Assembly (NCBI GenBank): GCA_963575745.1
Contig: CAUYUJ010016368.1
Span: forward strand, 125,764-189,763
Source of the DNA: Prorocentrum cordatum
Lineage: Eukaryota; Sar; Dinophyceae; Prorocentrales; Prorocentraceae
DNA: 64,000 bases
Direction: 5' to 3'
Shown: in pieces, positions 9,651 to 20,005 of the stretch
How the letters are laid out: every line of letters starts with the position of its first letter
Numbering within the stretch: the first letter of the stretch is position 1
Notes under the pieces: generated by a model
What the model saw: the letters and a program-made list of their open reading frames with translations, nothing else
Told to the model about the DNA's origin: nothing
The model's database searches: none
Translations under genes and position numbers: made by a program

Positions 9651-9955
9651 CCCCAGAGGCCTGGACTCGAGGAAGGCGAGGCGCCACAGCCATAAACTTT
9701 TGGCGCTCCGCGCGGATCTCTCGGATCGGGTTCGATTTTCGGGCCGGTTTCGATTGGCCAGTTCGGTTCGAATCGGCCGGTTCAGTTTCAGCCGGTCCGG
9801 TTTGGGCTCCGATTTGGGCGGCTCGGTTGGAGGGGGCGCCAGTTCACGGTTACCAGTTCGGTTCAGACCCTTCCTGCCAGAGGTCTGGACTCGAGGAAGC
9901 CGAGGCGCCACAGACATAAGTTTTTGGCGCTCCGCGCGGATCTCTTGGATCTGCG
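9651..9955. repeat. Direct duplication of a 75-bp segment around a CGGTTCGA-rich spacer
   Basis: 9651-9725 and 9881-9955 are near-identical (CCAGAGG-CTGGACTCGAGGAA through TCCGCGCGGATCTC). Between them lies a degenerate CGGTTCGA/CGGTTTGG tract (9727-9880). The second copy is the left arm of the inverted-repeat element at 9916-10073. Confidence 0.8.
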
Positions 9956-10073
9956 CTGGACCCCCCTTAACTGTGGCGCGCGGAGCGCGCCAGGGGCGGC
10001 GCCGGAGGCGCCACGGGGGAGGGCGGGGTCCAGCGCAGATCCAAGAAGTCCGCGCAGAGCGCCAAAAGTTTAT
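9916..10073. mobile_element. MITE family C, about 158 bp, complete copy
   Basis: Arms of about 45 bp form an inverted repeat: left arm TTTTTGGCGCTCCGCGCGG... to GATCTGCGCTGGACCCC, right arm GGGGTCCAGCGCAGATCC... to GCGCCAAAAGTTTA. The centre is a second palindrome of GGCGCC/GGAGGCGCC. No coding capacity. Other copies lie at 37952, 39105, 52044 and 53201, with half copies at 9695, 10089, 24878, 44327 and 62567. Confidence 0.8.
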
Positions 10074-10754
10074 GGGCGTTTTTCTTTGGTCCAGCGCAGA
10101 TCCAAGAAGTCCGCGCAGAGCGCCAGAAGTCTATGGGCGTTTCTCTTTCCTCTATCCGACTCTATCCTCACCCCGTCCCTCGCCAGACCCCCGACGCCGC
10201 TGATTTTGCTCACGGCGCCGACCCCCAGAGGCCTGGACCCCTTCCCCGGGACGGGCTTTTCCTCCCGAGTCGTTGATGGCCCCGAGGCCCGGAGGAGGCC
10301 CTCCGCTCGCCAGACCCCCCACGCCGTGATTTTCGTTCACGGCGTCGGCCCCGCGAGGTCTCGGGCTCCGGCCTATAGGGCCTCTCGCGATGCCCAGCCC
10401 TTCAACTTTGCGGGCTTTGCCTTGAACTCTTCGGTTTCTCGTCGTCTTCGGCAGCTGGGCGCCCTCGCAGGGCCCCCCTGGGGCCGCCCAAACACGATCT
10501 GGGACGGCAATCCCGTCCTGCGGGAAGCGCCTCGCCCAGACCCCCGGCGCCGTGCTTTTTCACGACGTCGACCCCGAGAGATCAGGGCCCTCCCCCGAGT
10601 CGTGATCGACCCGTCCTCCATCCCGCGGCCGTGTTTTGACCCTTCCCCCTGCCCCCGTGTCTTGACCCTTTTTCCCTCCCCCCCCGGCCCTCGTGGACCA
10701 TCCGGCCCAGGCGCCGCGTTGTTTCACGACGCCGACCCCAAACGTCGCCCCGCC

Positions 10755-11010
10755 CTCCTCCTCCTCCTCCTCCTCCTCCTCCTCCTCCTCCTCCCTCCTC
10801 GTCCTCGTCCTCCTCCTCCTCCCTCCCGCGAGTCGTGTGCTGGGCGGCCCCCCCAGGGCCGGGCGGAAGGGCCCCGGGAGGCCGAACACATGGGGCCGGA
10901 CCTCGGGCCGCGAGTGTGTGCACAGCGCGGGGGGGTGTCCTGGGTCGACCCCCCCCCCCCCGCCTCCGACGGCATCCCCCCCCCCCCTCCCCCCCTCCTC
11001 GCCCCCCTCC
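10755..11010. repeat. (TCC)n tract and poly-C-rich stretch
   Basis: (TCC)n from 10755 to 10828 and C-runs with CCT from about 10945 to 11010. No gene is seen between 10074 and 11205 beyond these repeats and the hairpin family. Confidence 0.9.
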
Positions 11011-11205
11011 TGGGCATCCATCGCTCGGGCGTGTGCGTTTTTGTTTGTTGTTGGTTGGTCGGTGAGGGCCCTCGAGAAGTGGCTTGGCCCCATCCTGCGA
11101 ACAACGGAGCGCAGGAGATCGAAGAGCGTTCGCGGGGCATGAGCGTCAGAACGACGGCGAGCCTCGTGCCCCCTCCGCCGGCTGGAGAGCGACTAGGAGG
11201 AGCGA

Positions 11206-11441
11206 CGAGGTGGAGAAAGAGAAGGAGGAGGAGGAGGAGGAGGACGACGAGGAGGAGGAGGAGGAGGAGGAGAAAGAGGAGGAGGAGGAGAAAGAGGAGG
11301 AGAAAGAGGAGGAGGAGGAACAGCAGCAGCAGCAGGAGGAGGAGGAGGAGAGGAGGAGCAGGAGCAGGAGCAGGAGGAGGAAGAGGAGGAGGAGGAGGAG
11401 GAGGAAGAGGAGGAGGAGGTGGAGGAGGAGGAGGAGGAAGA
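11206..11441. repeat. (GAG/GAA)n polypurine tract
   Basis: About 235 bp of GAG, GAA and CAG triplets. The stretch from 11442 to 11910 has no feature I can support. Confidence 0.9.
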
Positions 11442-11910
11442 GGTCTTGCGTCTGCGTGCCCTTCGGGGGGGGGGGAGGGGGGGGGGGCAGGCGCAGGCAC
11501 GCGCGCGCGAGCCATGGCCGGCAAGCCGCGCACCTTCGGGGTTCCCGGGAGGCGAGGGCCAACGCAGGCGGGGGCCAGGCAGTCCCAGGCACGATCGCGT
11601 CGTAAAACAAACATCAGGGGGGGGCCCTCGCCGGGCCTCGGGGCCGTGGGCAAAACGGCTCGGGACGCACAGCCGGCCCCGGGGGAAAGGGTCGGGACTT
11701 CCGGAGACGCCGTCCTGAAAAAAAAAACAGGACGTCGCATGCCTGGGGCAGGCGGTCAGGATCCTGCAGGGCCAGGGGCGCAGGGACACGGGCGTGGGCG
11801 CAGGATCCTGCAAGAGCCTGACTGGCCCGGGCTTGGGTTGGCGCGGGTCAGAAAGTCCCCGAGTCCTTCTCCAGGGCTCTCTCCTCGGGACGAGCGAAGC
11901 GGGCGCGGGA

Positions 11911-12340
11911 AGAATGGGCACGAAGACCGACAGCATAGCATGTCCTATTCTTTTAGGATTCGCCGTCGGTGCCGCCGCGGGCCTCGTCCACTGGAGACAG
12001 CAGGCCGCCTGCCCAACAGCGGCCGCTGATTGTTTGGGACAACGTGTTTGTTGCTGGGAATCGTACCCATTTGTCCGTACCTATTTCGGGTGTCCAGATT
12101 CTTCTCCACGGCCTTTCTTCGTGACGGTCGAAGCGGGTTCGGAAAGAATGGGCACAAAGACCGACAGCATTTCCGATTCATTTTGGACCGGATTCGCCGT
12201 CGGTGCCGCTGCGGGCCTTGTCCAGTGGAGACAGCAGGCTGCCTGCCCCATTGCGGCCGCTTTCTGTTCTGGACCACGTGTTTGTTGCTGGGCATCGTAC
12301 CAGTTTCTCCCGTGCCCATCTCGGGCGTCCACATCTCCCC
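11911..12340. repeat. Tandem duplication, 234-bp unit
   Basis: The phrase AGAATGGGCAC-AAGACCGACAG starts at 11911 and again at 12145; both units continue with GGATTCGCCGTCGGTGCCGC, GGAGACAGCAGGC, GCGGCCGC and CGTGTTTGTTGCTGGG. A more diverged third copy lies at 14283-14460. Units share no known domain. From 12341 to 12930 I see nothing. Confidence 0.85.
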
Positions 12341-12930
12341 CAGACCTCCGAGTTCGTGGTTTCCTGGCGGCGCGGATCTCCAGAGGTCTATACCGCGTCC
12401 CCGGGGGGGGGGGGAAAGCGTTGTGGGCCACCCCCGGGGCCCGGTGAGGCCGTGCGGCGGAGGTCGGCCGGGCATGAGGAGTGGCTCCCCGACGTGCTTT
12501 TGTTGCCACGCGTGCGCGACGAGGGGAGGTCCCGGGTTTTGCATGCAGCCGCCAGGGGGCAACGGCCCGGACGCCCCAGTCTCCCGCCCAGGAGCATGCG
12601 GCCTCGCGGTCGGGGGCCCTGCCCTGCCCCACAGGGGTCGGGGGCGGCAAAGAGGGGGGTGATGACTAGGGGGGGTGTGGATATCATGGCGGGGCCACGA
12701 TTTTCCCCAGATTTCATGGCGCCTCTTCTTATTTCAATACGTCCCCGGCCCCCCCCCCTGGGCCGCGCACGTGCCGCCAGCCATGATTTGCACCCCCCCC
12801 TCTTGGACGCCCCCCTCTTTGCCGCCCCCGAAGGGGGGGGGATCGACCCCGCGTCGCCCATGCATCGGCAGGGGGCTCCTGGCTGGGTCGCGTCGCCCCT
12901 CCACCTCCTCCTCCCGACCCAGATGAGGGA

Positions 12931-13160
12931 CCTCCTCCTCATCCTCCTCCTCCTCCTCCTCGTCCTCCGTCCTCCCTCCTCCTCCTTCTCCTCCTCCTCC
13001 TCCTCCTTCTTCTCCTGCTCCTCCTCCTCCTCCTCCTCCTCCTCCTCCTCCTCCTCCTCCTCCTCCTCCTCCTCCTCCTCCTCCCCCCCTCCCCCTCCTC
13101 CTCCTCCTCCTCCTCCTCCTCCTCCTCCTCCTCCTCATCCTCATCCTCTGCCTCCTCCTC
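12931..13160. repeat. (TCC)n microsatellite
   Basis: Nearly uninterrupted CTCCTC tract with a CCCCCCTCC patch in the middle. The following 13161-13544 shows no gene. Confidence 0.95.
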
Positions 13161-13544
13161 CCCCAGTCACCGCGCGGTCACCTCCTGGCTCCTTTCTCTT
13201 TCTGGCGGGTATCCCCGGCGAGCAGCCAAAGCAGAGGGGTCGACGGGGAGGGAGGGAGGCACCGAGGAGGAAGGCGGGAGGGCCTGGGCGCCCTTCTCCC
13301 GCCCAGTGGCATGCGGCTTCGCGATCAGGGGCTTGTCGCTGCTCCAGCGGCGCTGCCTCGCCGGCCCTGCAGCATCGCGAAAAAATCACGACCGGAGCCT
13401 TGGACCCTCTCTTTTGGCGGCTGCTTGAGAGCCGGATCGATCTGTGATGGCCCCAGGGCTCCAGCCGCCGCGCGAAAACGCCAACGGTGCTAGAGATTTC
13501 TTGCCACGCCCAGAGCTCAGGGTTGTCTCCACCCCCGACCACCG

Positions 13545-13757
13545 ACCCCCCCCCCTCCTCCTCCTCTCCTCCTCCTCCTCCTCCTCCTCCTCCCCTCCTC
13601 CTCCTCCTCCTCCTCCTCTCCTCCTCCTTCTCCTTCTCCTCTCCTTTTCCTCCTCCTCTCCTCATGATCCTCCTCCTCCTACTCCTACTCCTCCTCCTCC
13701 TCCTCCTCCTCCTCCTCCTCCTCGTCCTTCTCCTCCTCCTGCTTCTCCCCTTCCTGC
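13545..13757. repeat. (TCC)n microsatellite
   Basis: CTC/CTT-rich tract that ends about 20 bp before the candidate exon at 13776, so it could act as a long polypyrimidine tract on the plus strand. Confidence 0.95.
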
Positions 13758-13775
13758 TCAAGCTGACTCCCGGCC

Positions 13776-13940
13776 ATGGCCCGTGGCTCCGCGCTGGCGG
13801 ACTTCCTCCCGAGCTCGCGGCCGCTGCGGGACTTCGTCGAGGCCACCCTCGCCGGGGCACCCGGCGCGGACGGGCTGCCAGTGCCGGCGCTGGGCTTGCT
13901 GGACGCGGTGCGTAGCACGGGGCGGCGAAGGCCGTGGTGA
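13776..13940 (+). CDS. Candidate first exon or micro-ORF, hypothetical
   Basis: A 54-codon frame starts at ATG 13776 (context CCGGCCATGGCC) and reads MARGSALADFLPSSRPLRDF and on to GLLDAVRS. Third positions are almost all G or C and residue usage looks protein-like, unlike the flanking repeats. A GTGCGT at about 13909 could be a splice donor, so the last residues before the stop at 13938 may be intron. A (TCC)n tract sits just upstream. I do not recognise the product and see no matching second exon nearby. Confidence 0.3.
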   Translation: MARGSALADFLPSSRPLRDFVEATLAGAPGADGLPVPALGLLDAVRSTGRRRPW

Positions 13941-13974
13941 TGGAAGCCGGCTGAGGGTCTGAGATGCCCCAGCA

Positions 13975-14460
13975 CGGGTTCCCGCCAGCCAAAAGTTTCA
14001 GCAGTGGCGAAACGCCCCAGCTTGCCGATGGGCCCACCAAAGAATGCTATAAGAACTTTGAGTGGTTTGTATAACATTGTTGTTGTTATGCAAACATGTC
14101 TTGGTTACAAGGACAGTTCGTGGTAGGACTATTGGAATGCCGGGACGATGATCAAAGCGTCCCAACTTGCCGATGGGCCCACTAAAGAACGTTGTGAGCA
14201 GCTTCTGTGATCTACAGGAAACGTTCTTAGAACATTCCTGGCCGAGATTGTGTCTTTCTGTCACATCGAGGCGATCGAAAAAGGTACGGAAGCAATGGGT
14301 GCAAAGTCCAAGAGCAGCCCTTGTTCATTCTGAACAGGGTTCGCTGTCAGCGAGGCCGCGGCCAGTGTCCATGCGAGACAGAGGGCCGCCTAGGCCCAAC
14401 AGCGGCCGTTGCCGGTTTTGGACCATATTTGTTGTTGGGCATCGTATCGGGGGAGCGTAA
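13975..14460. repeat. AT-richer spacer with short direct repeats and a diverged 234-bp-family copy
   Basis: CCCAGCTTGCCGATGGGCCC at about 14010 recurs as CCCAACTTGCCGATGGGCCC at about 14161, each followed by AC(C/T)AAAGAA. 14283-14460 matches the 11911/12145 repeat (GCAATGGGTGCAAAG, ACAGCGGCCGTTG, TTGTTGTTGGGCATCG). No gene. Confidence 0.6.
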
Positions 14461-14639
14461 GACCCGGGTTTGCCAGGACTCGGGTTCGCCATCGTTTTTT
14501 GACGACCGCGACTCAGATTTTGACGAGGAGGAGTTTTGTGGGATGTCTGCAGCGGGAGGCCTCGTCAAAATGCAGGCTCGGCCTCGTCATTTTTTTTGAC
14601 GACCTCGTCGGGGATTTCCGAGTCCCCCGTGCCCGGGTC

Positions 14640-14990
14640 TTACGTCTCCCCGATCGTACCCATTTCATCCGTACCCATTTTGGACGTCCAAAAGCACTGG
14701 CTCCCGCCAGCAGGTGGGGTGGGATGAGGTTTGAGGTTCAGGTGTTGTTTCGGGAGGAAAAGAAACACACAGACACAATTAATCCTCCATTCCCAAGAAA
14801 ATATGGGAAAATATGGGAAGTGGGGGGGAAGACAGAAACCCAGAAAATATAGGAAAATATGGGGAATATTTTTATTTGTGTGTATTTATTTGTGTGTCCT
14901 GGGGCGCCTTCATTTTGGACGTCCAAAAGCACTGGTTCCCGCCAGCAGGTGGGGTGGGATGAGATTTGAGGTTCAGGTGTTGTTGCCGCC
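14640..14990. mobile_element. AT-rich family D element flanked by a direct repeat
   Basis: The block CATTTTGGACGTCCAAAAGC followed by ACTGG(C/T)TCCCGCCAGCAGG occurs at about 14673 and again at 14911. Between them, at about 14760-14900, sits an AT-rich element: ACACACAGACACAATTAAT, then AAAATATGGGAAAATATGGG, then TTTGTGTGTATTTATTTGTG. The ends are roughly complementary. Further copies are at 29226-29373 and 48689-49595. Confidence 0.65.
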
Positions 14991-15105
14991 GTCGGCCTCT
15001 GGGGGCCGCCTCTGGGCCCGGGATCCGCCCTCGGGAGGGGAGGGCGGATGTGGCCTCGCTTTCGGTTTGCGAGGGCCACTTCGGGGCCCGGGGACAGTCA
15101 AAAAC

Positions 15106-15282
15106 TGACTACCTACCAGACCACCCCAACCCAACCCGAAGACCCGAATTTGACCCGAATTTCGGGTTGGGGGGGGGTACGGGTTCCATGTGTTTTTTCA
15201 ACGTTCCCCGACCCCCCCCCACTGGAAATGGAGGGCAAATTGAGGCCTTCGGGTTGGGTTGGGGTGGTTTGCTAGGTGGTGA
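15106..15282. mobile_element. MITE family A, 177 bp, with AAAAC target duplication
   Basis: Starts TGACTACCTACCAG and ends GCTAGGTGGTGA; the terminal inverted repeats include CCACCCCAACCCAACCCGAA and extend over about 35 bp. AAAAC flanks it on both sides (15101-15105, 15283-15287). A second copy in the opposite orientation lies at 21161-21339. No coding capacity. Confidence 0.85.
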
Positions 15283-15374
15283 AAAACGGCGTAGGATGAA
15301 CAGCCACAGGGCCCTTCCGAAAGGAGCCCATCCGGCGCGCGGCGTGGGAGGTCCCCGCAAACCGACCCCCCAAA

Positions 15375-15600
15375 AGTGATGGAGTCCATCCGGCGCCGAA
15401 TGGACTCTCGAGAGTTTAACCCATCTGGCGACGAAGGATTCCATCCGGCGTAAAAAACAGAGTCCATCCGGCGAACCAATAGAGTCCATCCAGCGGCGTT
15501 AGAGCCCATCCGGAGCCAAGTCAGAGTCCATCCGGCGGCATCAGAGCCCATCCGGCTGGCAAAATGACCACCATGGCATCCGAGTCCATTCGGCGGATAG
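15375..15600. repeat. Degenerate minisatellite, AGAGTCCATCCGGCG motif
   Basis: About nine copies of GAG(T/C)CCATCCGGCG spaced 20-35 bp apart. It opens with two copies head to head (GAGTCCATCCGGCGCCGAAT then GGACTC). A second array is at 16788-17060. Confidence 0.8.
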
Positions 15601-16520
15601 CCCCGCTGTGCGCGCTGCTTGCACGCCCCCTCGACCCCGCGCCCCCATGCCCCCGCGACCCATGCCACCCTGCGCCCCCGCGACCCTACCACCCCGCCAC
15701 CCCGCGACCCTATCCCGCGACCACAAGTCCCCACGACCCCGCGACCCCAACACCCACCACATCACCGCCATGTCATCCCGCCGCCCCGCGAACCCGCGAC
15801 CTCGCGCCACTGGCCCGGGACCCTGCTGCCCCGCAACCCCACAAACCCCACCGCCCCGCCACGCCGCCACCTCAGCGGATCCTCAGGTTCCTTCTTCCTA
15901 GGGAAATCCTTGGGACCCTTGAGGATCCCTAATCCTTGAGGATCCCTAGCGGCTCTAAGAAGGGGGGCCCTACGGATCCTTCGGGATCCTTAGCGGAAGC
16001 CTGAGGGTTTTTGGGGGGCCCGTGGGGGTGTTTCGCTGGTCCCTAAGGAAAGCTTTAGTATCTTTTGGGATCCTTAGCGCGCCCCCCAGGAGCACCGTAA
16101 AAATCCTTAGGGATCTTTAGCGGTCCCATGGAAAACCCTCGAGACCCTTGGGGATCCTCAGCGGTTCCTTAGGGAAGCCTGGGATCCCTTAGCGGATCCC
16201 CCCAGGGATCTTTCGGGATTCTGAGCGGCACCCTCGAGAAAACCTCAAGGCCCTTGGGGATCCGCAGCGGATCCCTATAGGGAAACCTCAGGAATCCTTG
16301 CGGATCTTGGGCGGATTCCGTAGGAAACTTTCGGGGTCTTTGGGGGGGGCCTTGAAAGGATCCCCAGGGAAATCTTAGGAATCCTTAGGGATCCTGGGCG
16401 GATTCCTACGGGAACCTTCGAGGTGGGGTCTTCATCGGATTCCAGGGGAGCGAGGGATGGGGGTGATCACCAGGGAAGCCCTGGGGATCCTTGGGAATCC
16501 TTCGCGGATCCTTAAGGAAA
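15601..16520. repeat. C-rich tract, then GGATCCTTAGCGG degenerate repeat
   Basis: 15601-15890 is Pro-coding low complexity built on CCCGCGACCC. 15890-16520 is a degenerate repeat of GGGATCCTTAGCGG with CTTGGGGATCC, units about 30-60 bp. 16521-16787 has nothing recognisable. Confidence 0.7.
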
Positions 16521-16787
16521 TGCGTAAATTCATTCCACGTTTGTTTGGGACCCCCACGAGTATCCTCATGACTACATTGCATACCACTGGCATACCAAAA
16601 CAACCACAAGGAAACACGCGTGACAGTCCGTGCGCACTGGGAGATTAGCAGGAAAACGCAGGGACGCTGAGCGCCAGGTGCGTCCGAGAGGCGCCAGCAG
16701 AATGATGTGTTTTTTTTGAGCGAGGGCAATACCACATAACATTCGGTTTGTTTTTTGTTTTTTTTCCACAAGCTCACTACGGATTTC

Positions 16788-17120
16788 AAAGAGTCCATTC
16801 GGCGAAGCCTTTTCACAGAGCCCATCCGGCGAAGTTAGAGCCCATCTGGTGGGATAGAGCCCATCCAGCTGGAAGAGAGCCCGTGCGACTGACATTAGAG
16901 CCCATCCGGCGCGCCGAATGGTCTCTCTTTTCACAAAGTCCATTCGGCGAGAAAACAGAGCCCATCCGGCAAAGGGAGTCCATCCGGCGAAAAAGAGTCC
17001 ATCCGGCGACGCGACCTACTATTTGCCATGCTTTCTACGCGTTTGGCTCACGCCGATCAGAGCCCATCTGGCGCTTGCGCGGAGATTCGCCGAAAGCAAT
17101 TCCGTTCGGCGCCGAACGGA
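16788..17120. repeat. Second AGAGCCCATCCGGCG minisatellite array
   Basis: At least ten motif copies with spacers of 10-25 bp. Head-to-head pairs occur at about 16904 (CATCCGGCGCGCCGAATGG) and 17100 (CCGTTCGGCGCCGAACGG). Confidence 0.8.
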
Positions 17121-17225
17121 CTCTTTTCGGAAGGGCTGGGCCCCGGGAGATGTGCCCGGGAACCGATTCGAGCGGATTTGGCCTCGCTTTTGTCTAGGCC
17201 CCACAGATGGGTTCGGAGGAGATGT

Positions 17226-17360
17226 GGTCGGAGGATCGCGCCCCATCGGCTATGCATCGGCGATGCGGCTCGATGCGGAGGTTGTGTCTCTCCACGACGA
17301 CGTCGCCGATGCGTCGCCGATGCCGGCGATGCAGCGCCGATGCGGCGCGATCCTCCGACC
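17226..17360. repeat. Inverted repeat, 17-bp perfect arms around CATCGGCGATGC palindromes
   Basis: GGTCGGAGGATCGCGCC (17226-17242) pairs perfectly with GGCGCGATCCTCCGACC (17344-17360). The interior is made of CATCGGCGATGC-type palindromes. It may be a small MITE; no target duplication could be fixed. Confidence 0.7.
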
Positions 17361-17528
17361 CCATCAACTCGGACCCCTATCTAAGACTCCGCTATTTCGG
17401 TCTCCGAGGGGCCGTTTCCGGGCCTCGGGACCGTCCCAAACGGCTTCGTGGTGAAGAACTGATCACGCATGGGCCCTGAGATAGTCTGGGGTCTGGGGAC
17501 AGAGTCTGAACGGGAACGGATTTTGGGG

Positions 17529-17773
17529 CCCCCCCCCCCCCCCCCCCCCTTAACCCAACCCAGACCCCCTACGTCATGATTTGCTCAGGACGTCGAACCC
17601 CACCTCATCGTTAAAGGCTTAACGACTTCTGCCGTCCTTCGACTCGCGCTGGAGCGGCCGCGAAGTGCTCGAACTTTCCCTGGAGATCTCTGGATTTACC
17701 TGGATTCACCCTGATTTATCTAGATTTACCTGGATTTACCTCGATTTATCTGCATTTACCTGGGTTTATCTGG
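17529..17773. repeat. 20-C homopolymer and a 10-bp tandem repeat
   Basis: C-run at 17529-17548. At 17690-17773 eight units of the type CTGGATTTAC follow each other with a 10-bp period. 17774-18055 shows no gene. Confidence 0.85.
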
Positions 17774-18055
17774 CTCGATTCTCACAAGTCGATTGGCGAA
17801 AAGTCGACAAGCCCTAAGGGACCTCAGACCACCTGGCGGTGCCCGGGGCCCGGCGCCCCCTCCGGGCGAGGGCCCGCTCGCGAGTCCCCGCGGCGTTGGC
17901 TGCCCCGCGGGTCGCCGGCGATTTCCGCAGGGCGCGGCCGCAGCCCGCGCCGGCCGCGGGTCCCGCAGGGGCGCCCAGCCTCGGGGGCGCCCAAGAGGGG
18001 GATGAGGAGTAGGGGTGTGTGTATGACTCTTCGTAACATCAGCTTTCTTCTTCAT

Positions 18056-18452
<397 letters not shown>

Positions 18453-18512
18453 ATGGCCGTGGCCGTGGTGGGCGGAGGATGGGAACAAGGAGGCGGTGGA
18501 TGGAGGCGGAGT

Positions 18513-18672
18513 AGTAGTAGGATCTCGAGGAGGAGGAGGAAGAGAAGGAGGAGGAAGAGGAGGAAGAGGAGGAGGAGAAGGAGGAGGAGGAGGAGGAGGA
18601 GGACTACGAGGAGGAAGAATTGGAGGAGGAATTGGAAGAGGAGGAGGAGGAGGAGGAGGAGGAGGAGGAGGA
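18513..18672. repeat. (GGA)n microsatellite
   Basis: Polypurine tract with a few AT interruptions next to the coding-like stretch at 18690. Confidence 0.9.
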
Positions 18673-18689
18673 GCCTTCCTGGATGTCTC

Positions 18690-19680
18690 TCTCCGCAAGT
18701 GCCCCAGGTCCCGCACGCCCTCGTGGACGTTGGGAAACTCGCGCGGGAGAGCCACGGCGTCTACCTGCTGCATGCCTTGATGGACACCGGCAGGCCCGAG
18801 GACGCGTGCCCCCTCCTCTTCGGGATCGGACGACACGGCGGTGATGGGAAAGGTGTTTGTGTGTGTGTGTGTGGATTTTGCGGTCACGCCCCTTCCTTCC
18901 TCCTCTGCGCCCGTTCTCTGTTCCCGCCTGCTCCGCGTGCTCCGCGATCGGCGCGCCCCGCCAGATCCGTCTCCCGCGACCGCCGCGACCGCTGGCGCTG
19001 CCAGTACAAGCCTGTGCGTGTGCGTGTACGTGTGCGCGTGCGGTGTCTGTGTGTGCGTGTGCGGTGTGCGTGTGTGTGTGTGTGTGTGTGTGAATATGCT
19101 GCTTGCAGCTGGTTTTGGCCCCGCCGCCAGGGCGTTCCTCGATGCATGGCCGCCTCAGGCGCCGCGAGGCGCTCTCCAACAACAGCCGCATGCAGCCTAG
19201 CCGCTGGCCCCACGTTCTCGCCCGCCCCGATCTTCTCCCCGGGCTGAAGGGATGGGTCTTGTCGTCGACGTCGAAGCCCTTCTCGGGGCGCACGTCACCG
19301 GGTTCAGCGCGAACGGGGGTCAGCCAAAACGCCAGGTCTTGCATCCTGCAATCCGGAGTTCGGCGGAGTTTCGCTGAGCCAGGTTTGGGCTCGAGGCTAT
19401 GCAGGTGGCCCCATAGGTTTGCTGAGCTCGGTCTCTGAAGCCTCACCCAAGAACTGCAGCGCATCATTTCTGAATTTGGCTGAGCGCTCGGTTTGCGCGG
19501 AGCCTTGCTCGTGCTCCGAATTCTTCTCCACGAGCTCGTCCGGCCCGCTCTCGCCCCCATCTGCACTCGGCGAGGAGCGCACCGTCGGAACGGCTGCCGC
19601 GCCTGGGACAGCCCCCGCGGTGGCGTGGGCCCCTCGCGGCCCGTCCGCCCGACCCCGTGGGGAACGCCTCCTTTCCGCTG
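18690..19680 (-). other. Coding-like segments, possible exons of an unrecognised minus-strand gene
   Basis: Two minus-strand segments look more like protein than repeat. One, ending near 19397, reads GESGPDELVEKNSEHEQG and AKFRNDALQFLGEASETE. The second, about 19345-19190, starts after a TTGCAG acceptor-like site and reads MQDLAFWLTPVRAEPGDVRP and on to DVDDKTHPFSPG. They are in different frames and would need an intron of about 55 nt between them. A third open stretch at 18690-18845 is plausible on either strand (plus: LLHALMDTGRPEDACPLLFG). No known domain and no start or stop can be fixed. Confidence 0.2.
19013..19092. repeat. (GT)n-rich tract
   Basis: GTGCGTGT and GTGTGT units, ending in a pure (GT) run. 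Confidence 0.9.
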
Positions 19681-19769
19681 CGATTGCCCCGCGGCCGTGC
19701 CGCCTCCGTGCGGCCTGGACGGCGCCCGGACCCCCGTTCCGAAGACGGAGGCGTCGCAGGGCTCGAGCC

Positions 19770-20005
19770 GAGCGGTGTTTTTGGCGACCTCGTGGGCCGT
19801 TTTCGTGCCGCCGTCCCGCTTCGCGGCAGAGGCAGAGCGAAGGCACGAACGAGGGAGAGCGACAAGCAGGACGAGCACGAAACACAGAGTTCGGCTCGAG
19901 CCCTGCTCGGCCTCGTGCGTCCCAAGGTCGCGTGCGTGCCATCGCTCGGAGCCGAGCGCGAGGCGGCGGCGCGTCCTCGCCCCCCCCCCCCCTCGGGAGC
20001 ATGAA
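19770..20005. repeat. Dispersed repeat family E, about 235 bp
   Basis: Shares TTTTGGCGA-CTCGTGGGCCG, CCCTGCTCGGCCTCGTGC and GGTCGCGTGCGTGCCATCGC in order with copies at 24300-24540, 43750-43990 and 61998-62235, and in its first half with 39418-39550 and 53512-53643. No RNA polymerase III boxes or coding frame recognised. 20006-20399 is without features. Confidence 0.75.

Larger units (their letters stand above)
8511..10745. repeat. Dispersed about 60-bp hairpin repeat, at least six copies
   Basis: Copies at about 8511-8570, 9611-9668, 10183-10245, 10311-10366, 10526-10585 and 10719-10745, and a weak one at 17565-17600. The plan is CAGACCCCC, a stem such as GACGCCGTGA, a T-rich loop, the complementary stem TCACGGCGTC, then GACCCCCAGAGG and TCTGG(ACC). 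Outer CCAGACC and GGTCTGG also pair. The copy at 10311 has a near-perfect inner stem. The segments between copies hold no gene. Confidence 0.7.

Noticed and set aside
9763-9775. tRNA B-box-like GGTTCGAATC
   Set aside because: It is part of a degenerate CGGTTCGA tract; no acceptor stem, A box or cloverleaf can be drawn.
15126-15150. Telomere-like CCCAACCC repeats
   Set aside because: Only two or three units inside the terminal inverted repeats of a MITE with target duplications, and not the TTTAGGG type.
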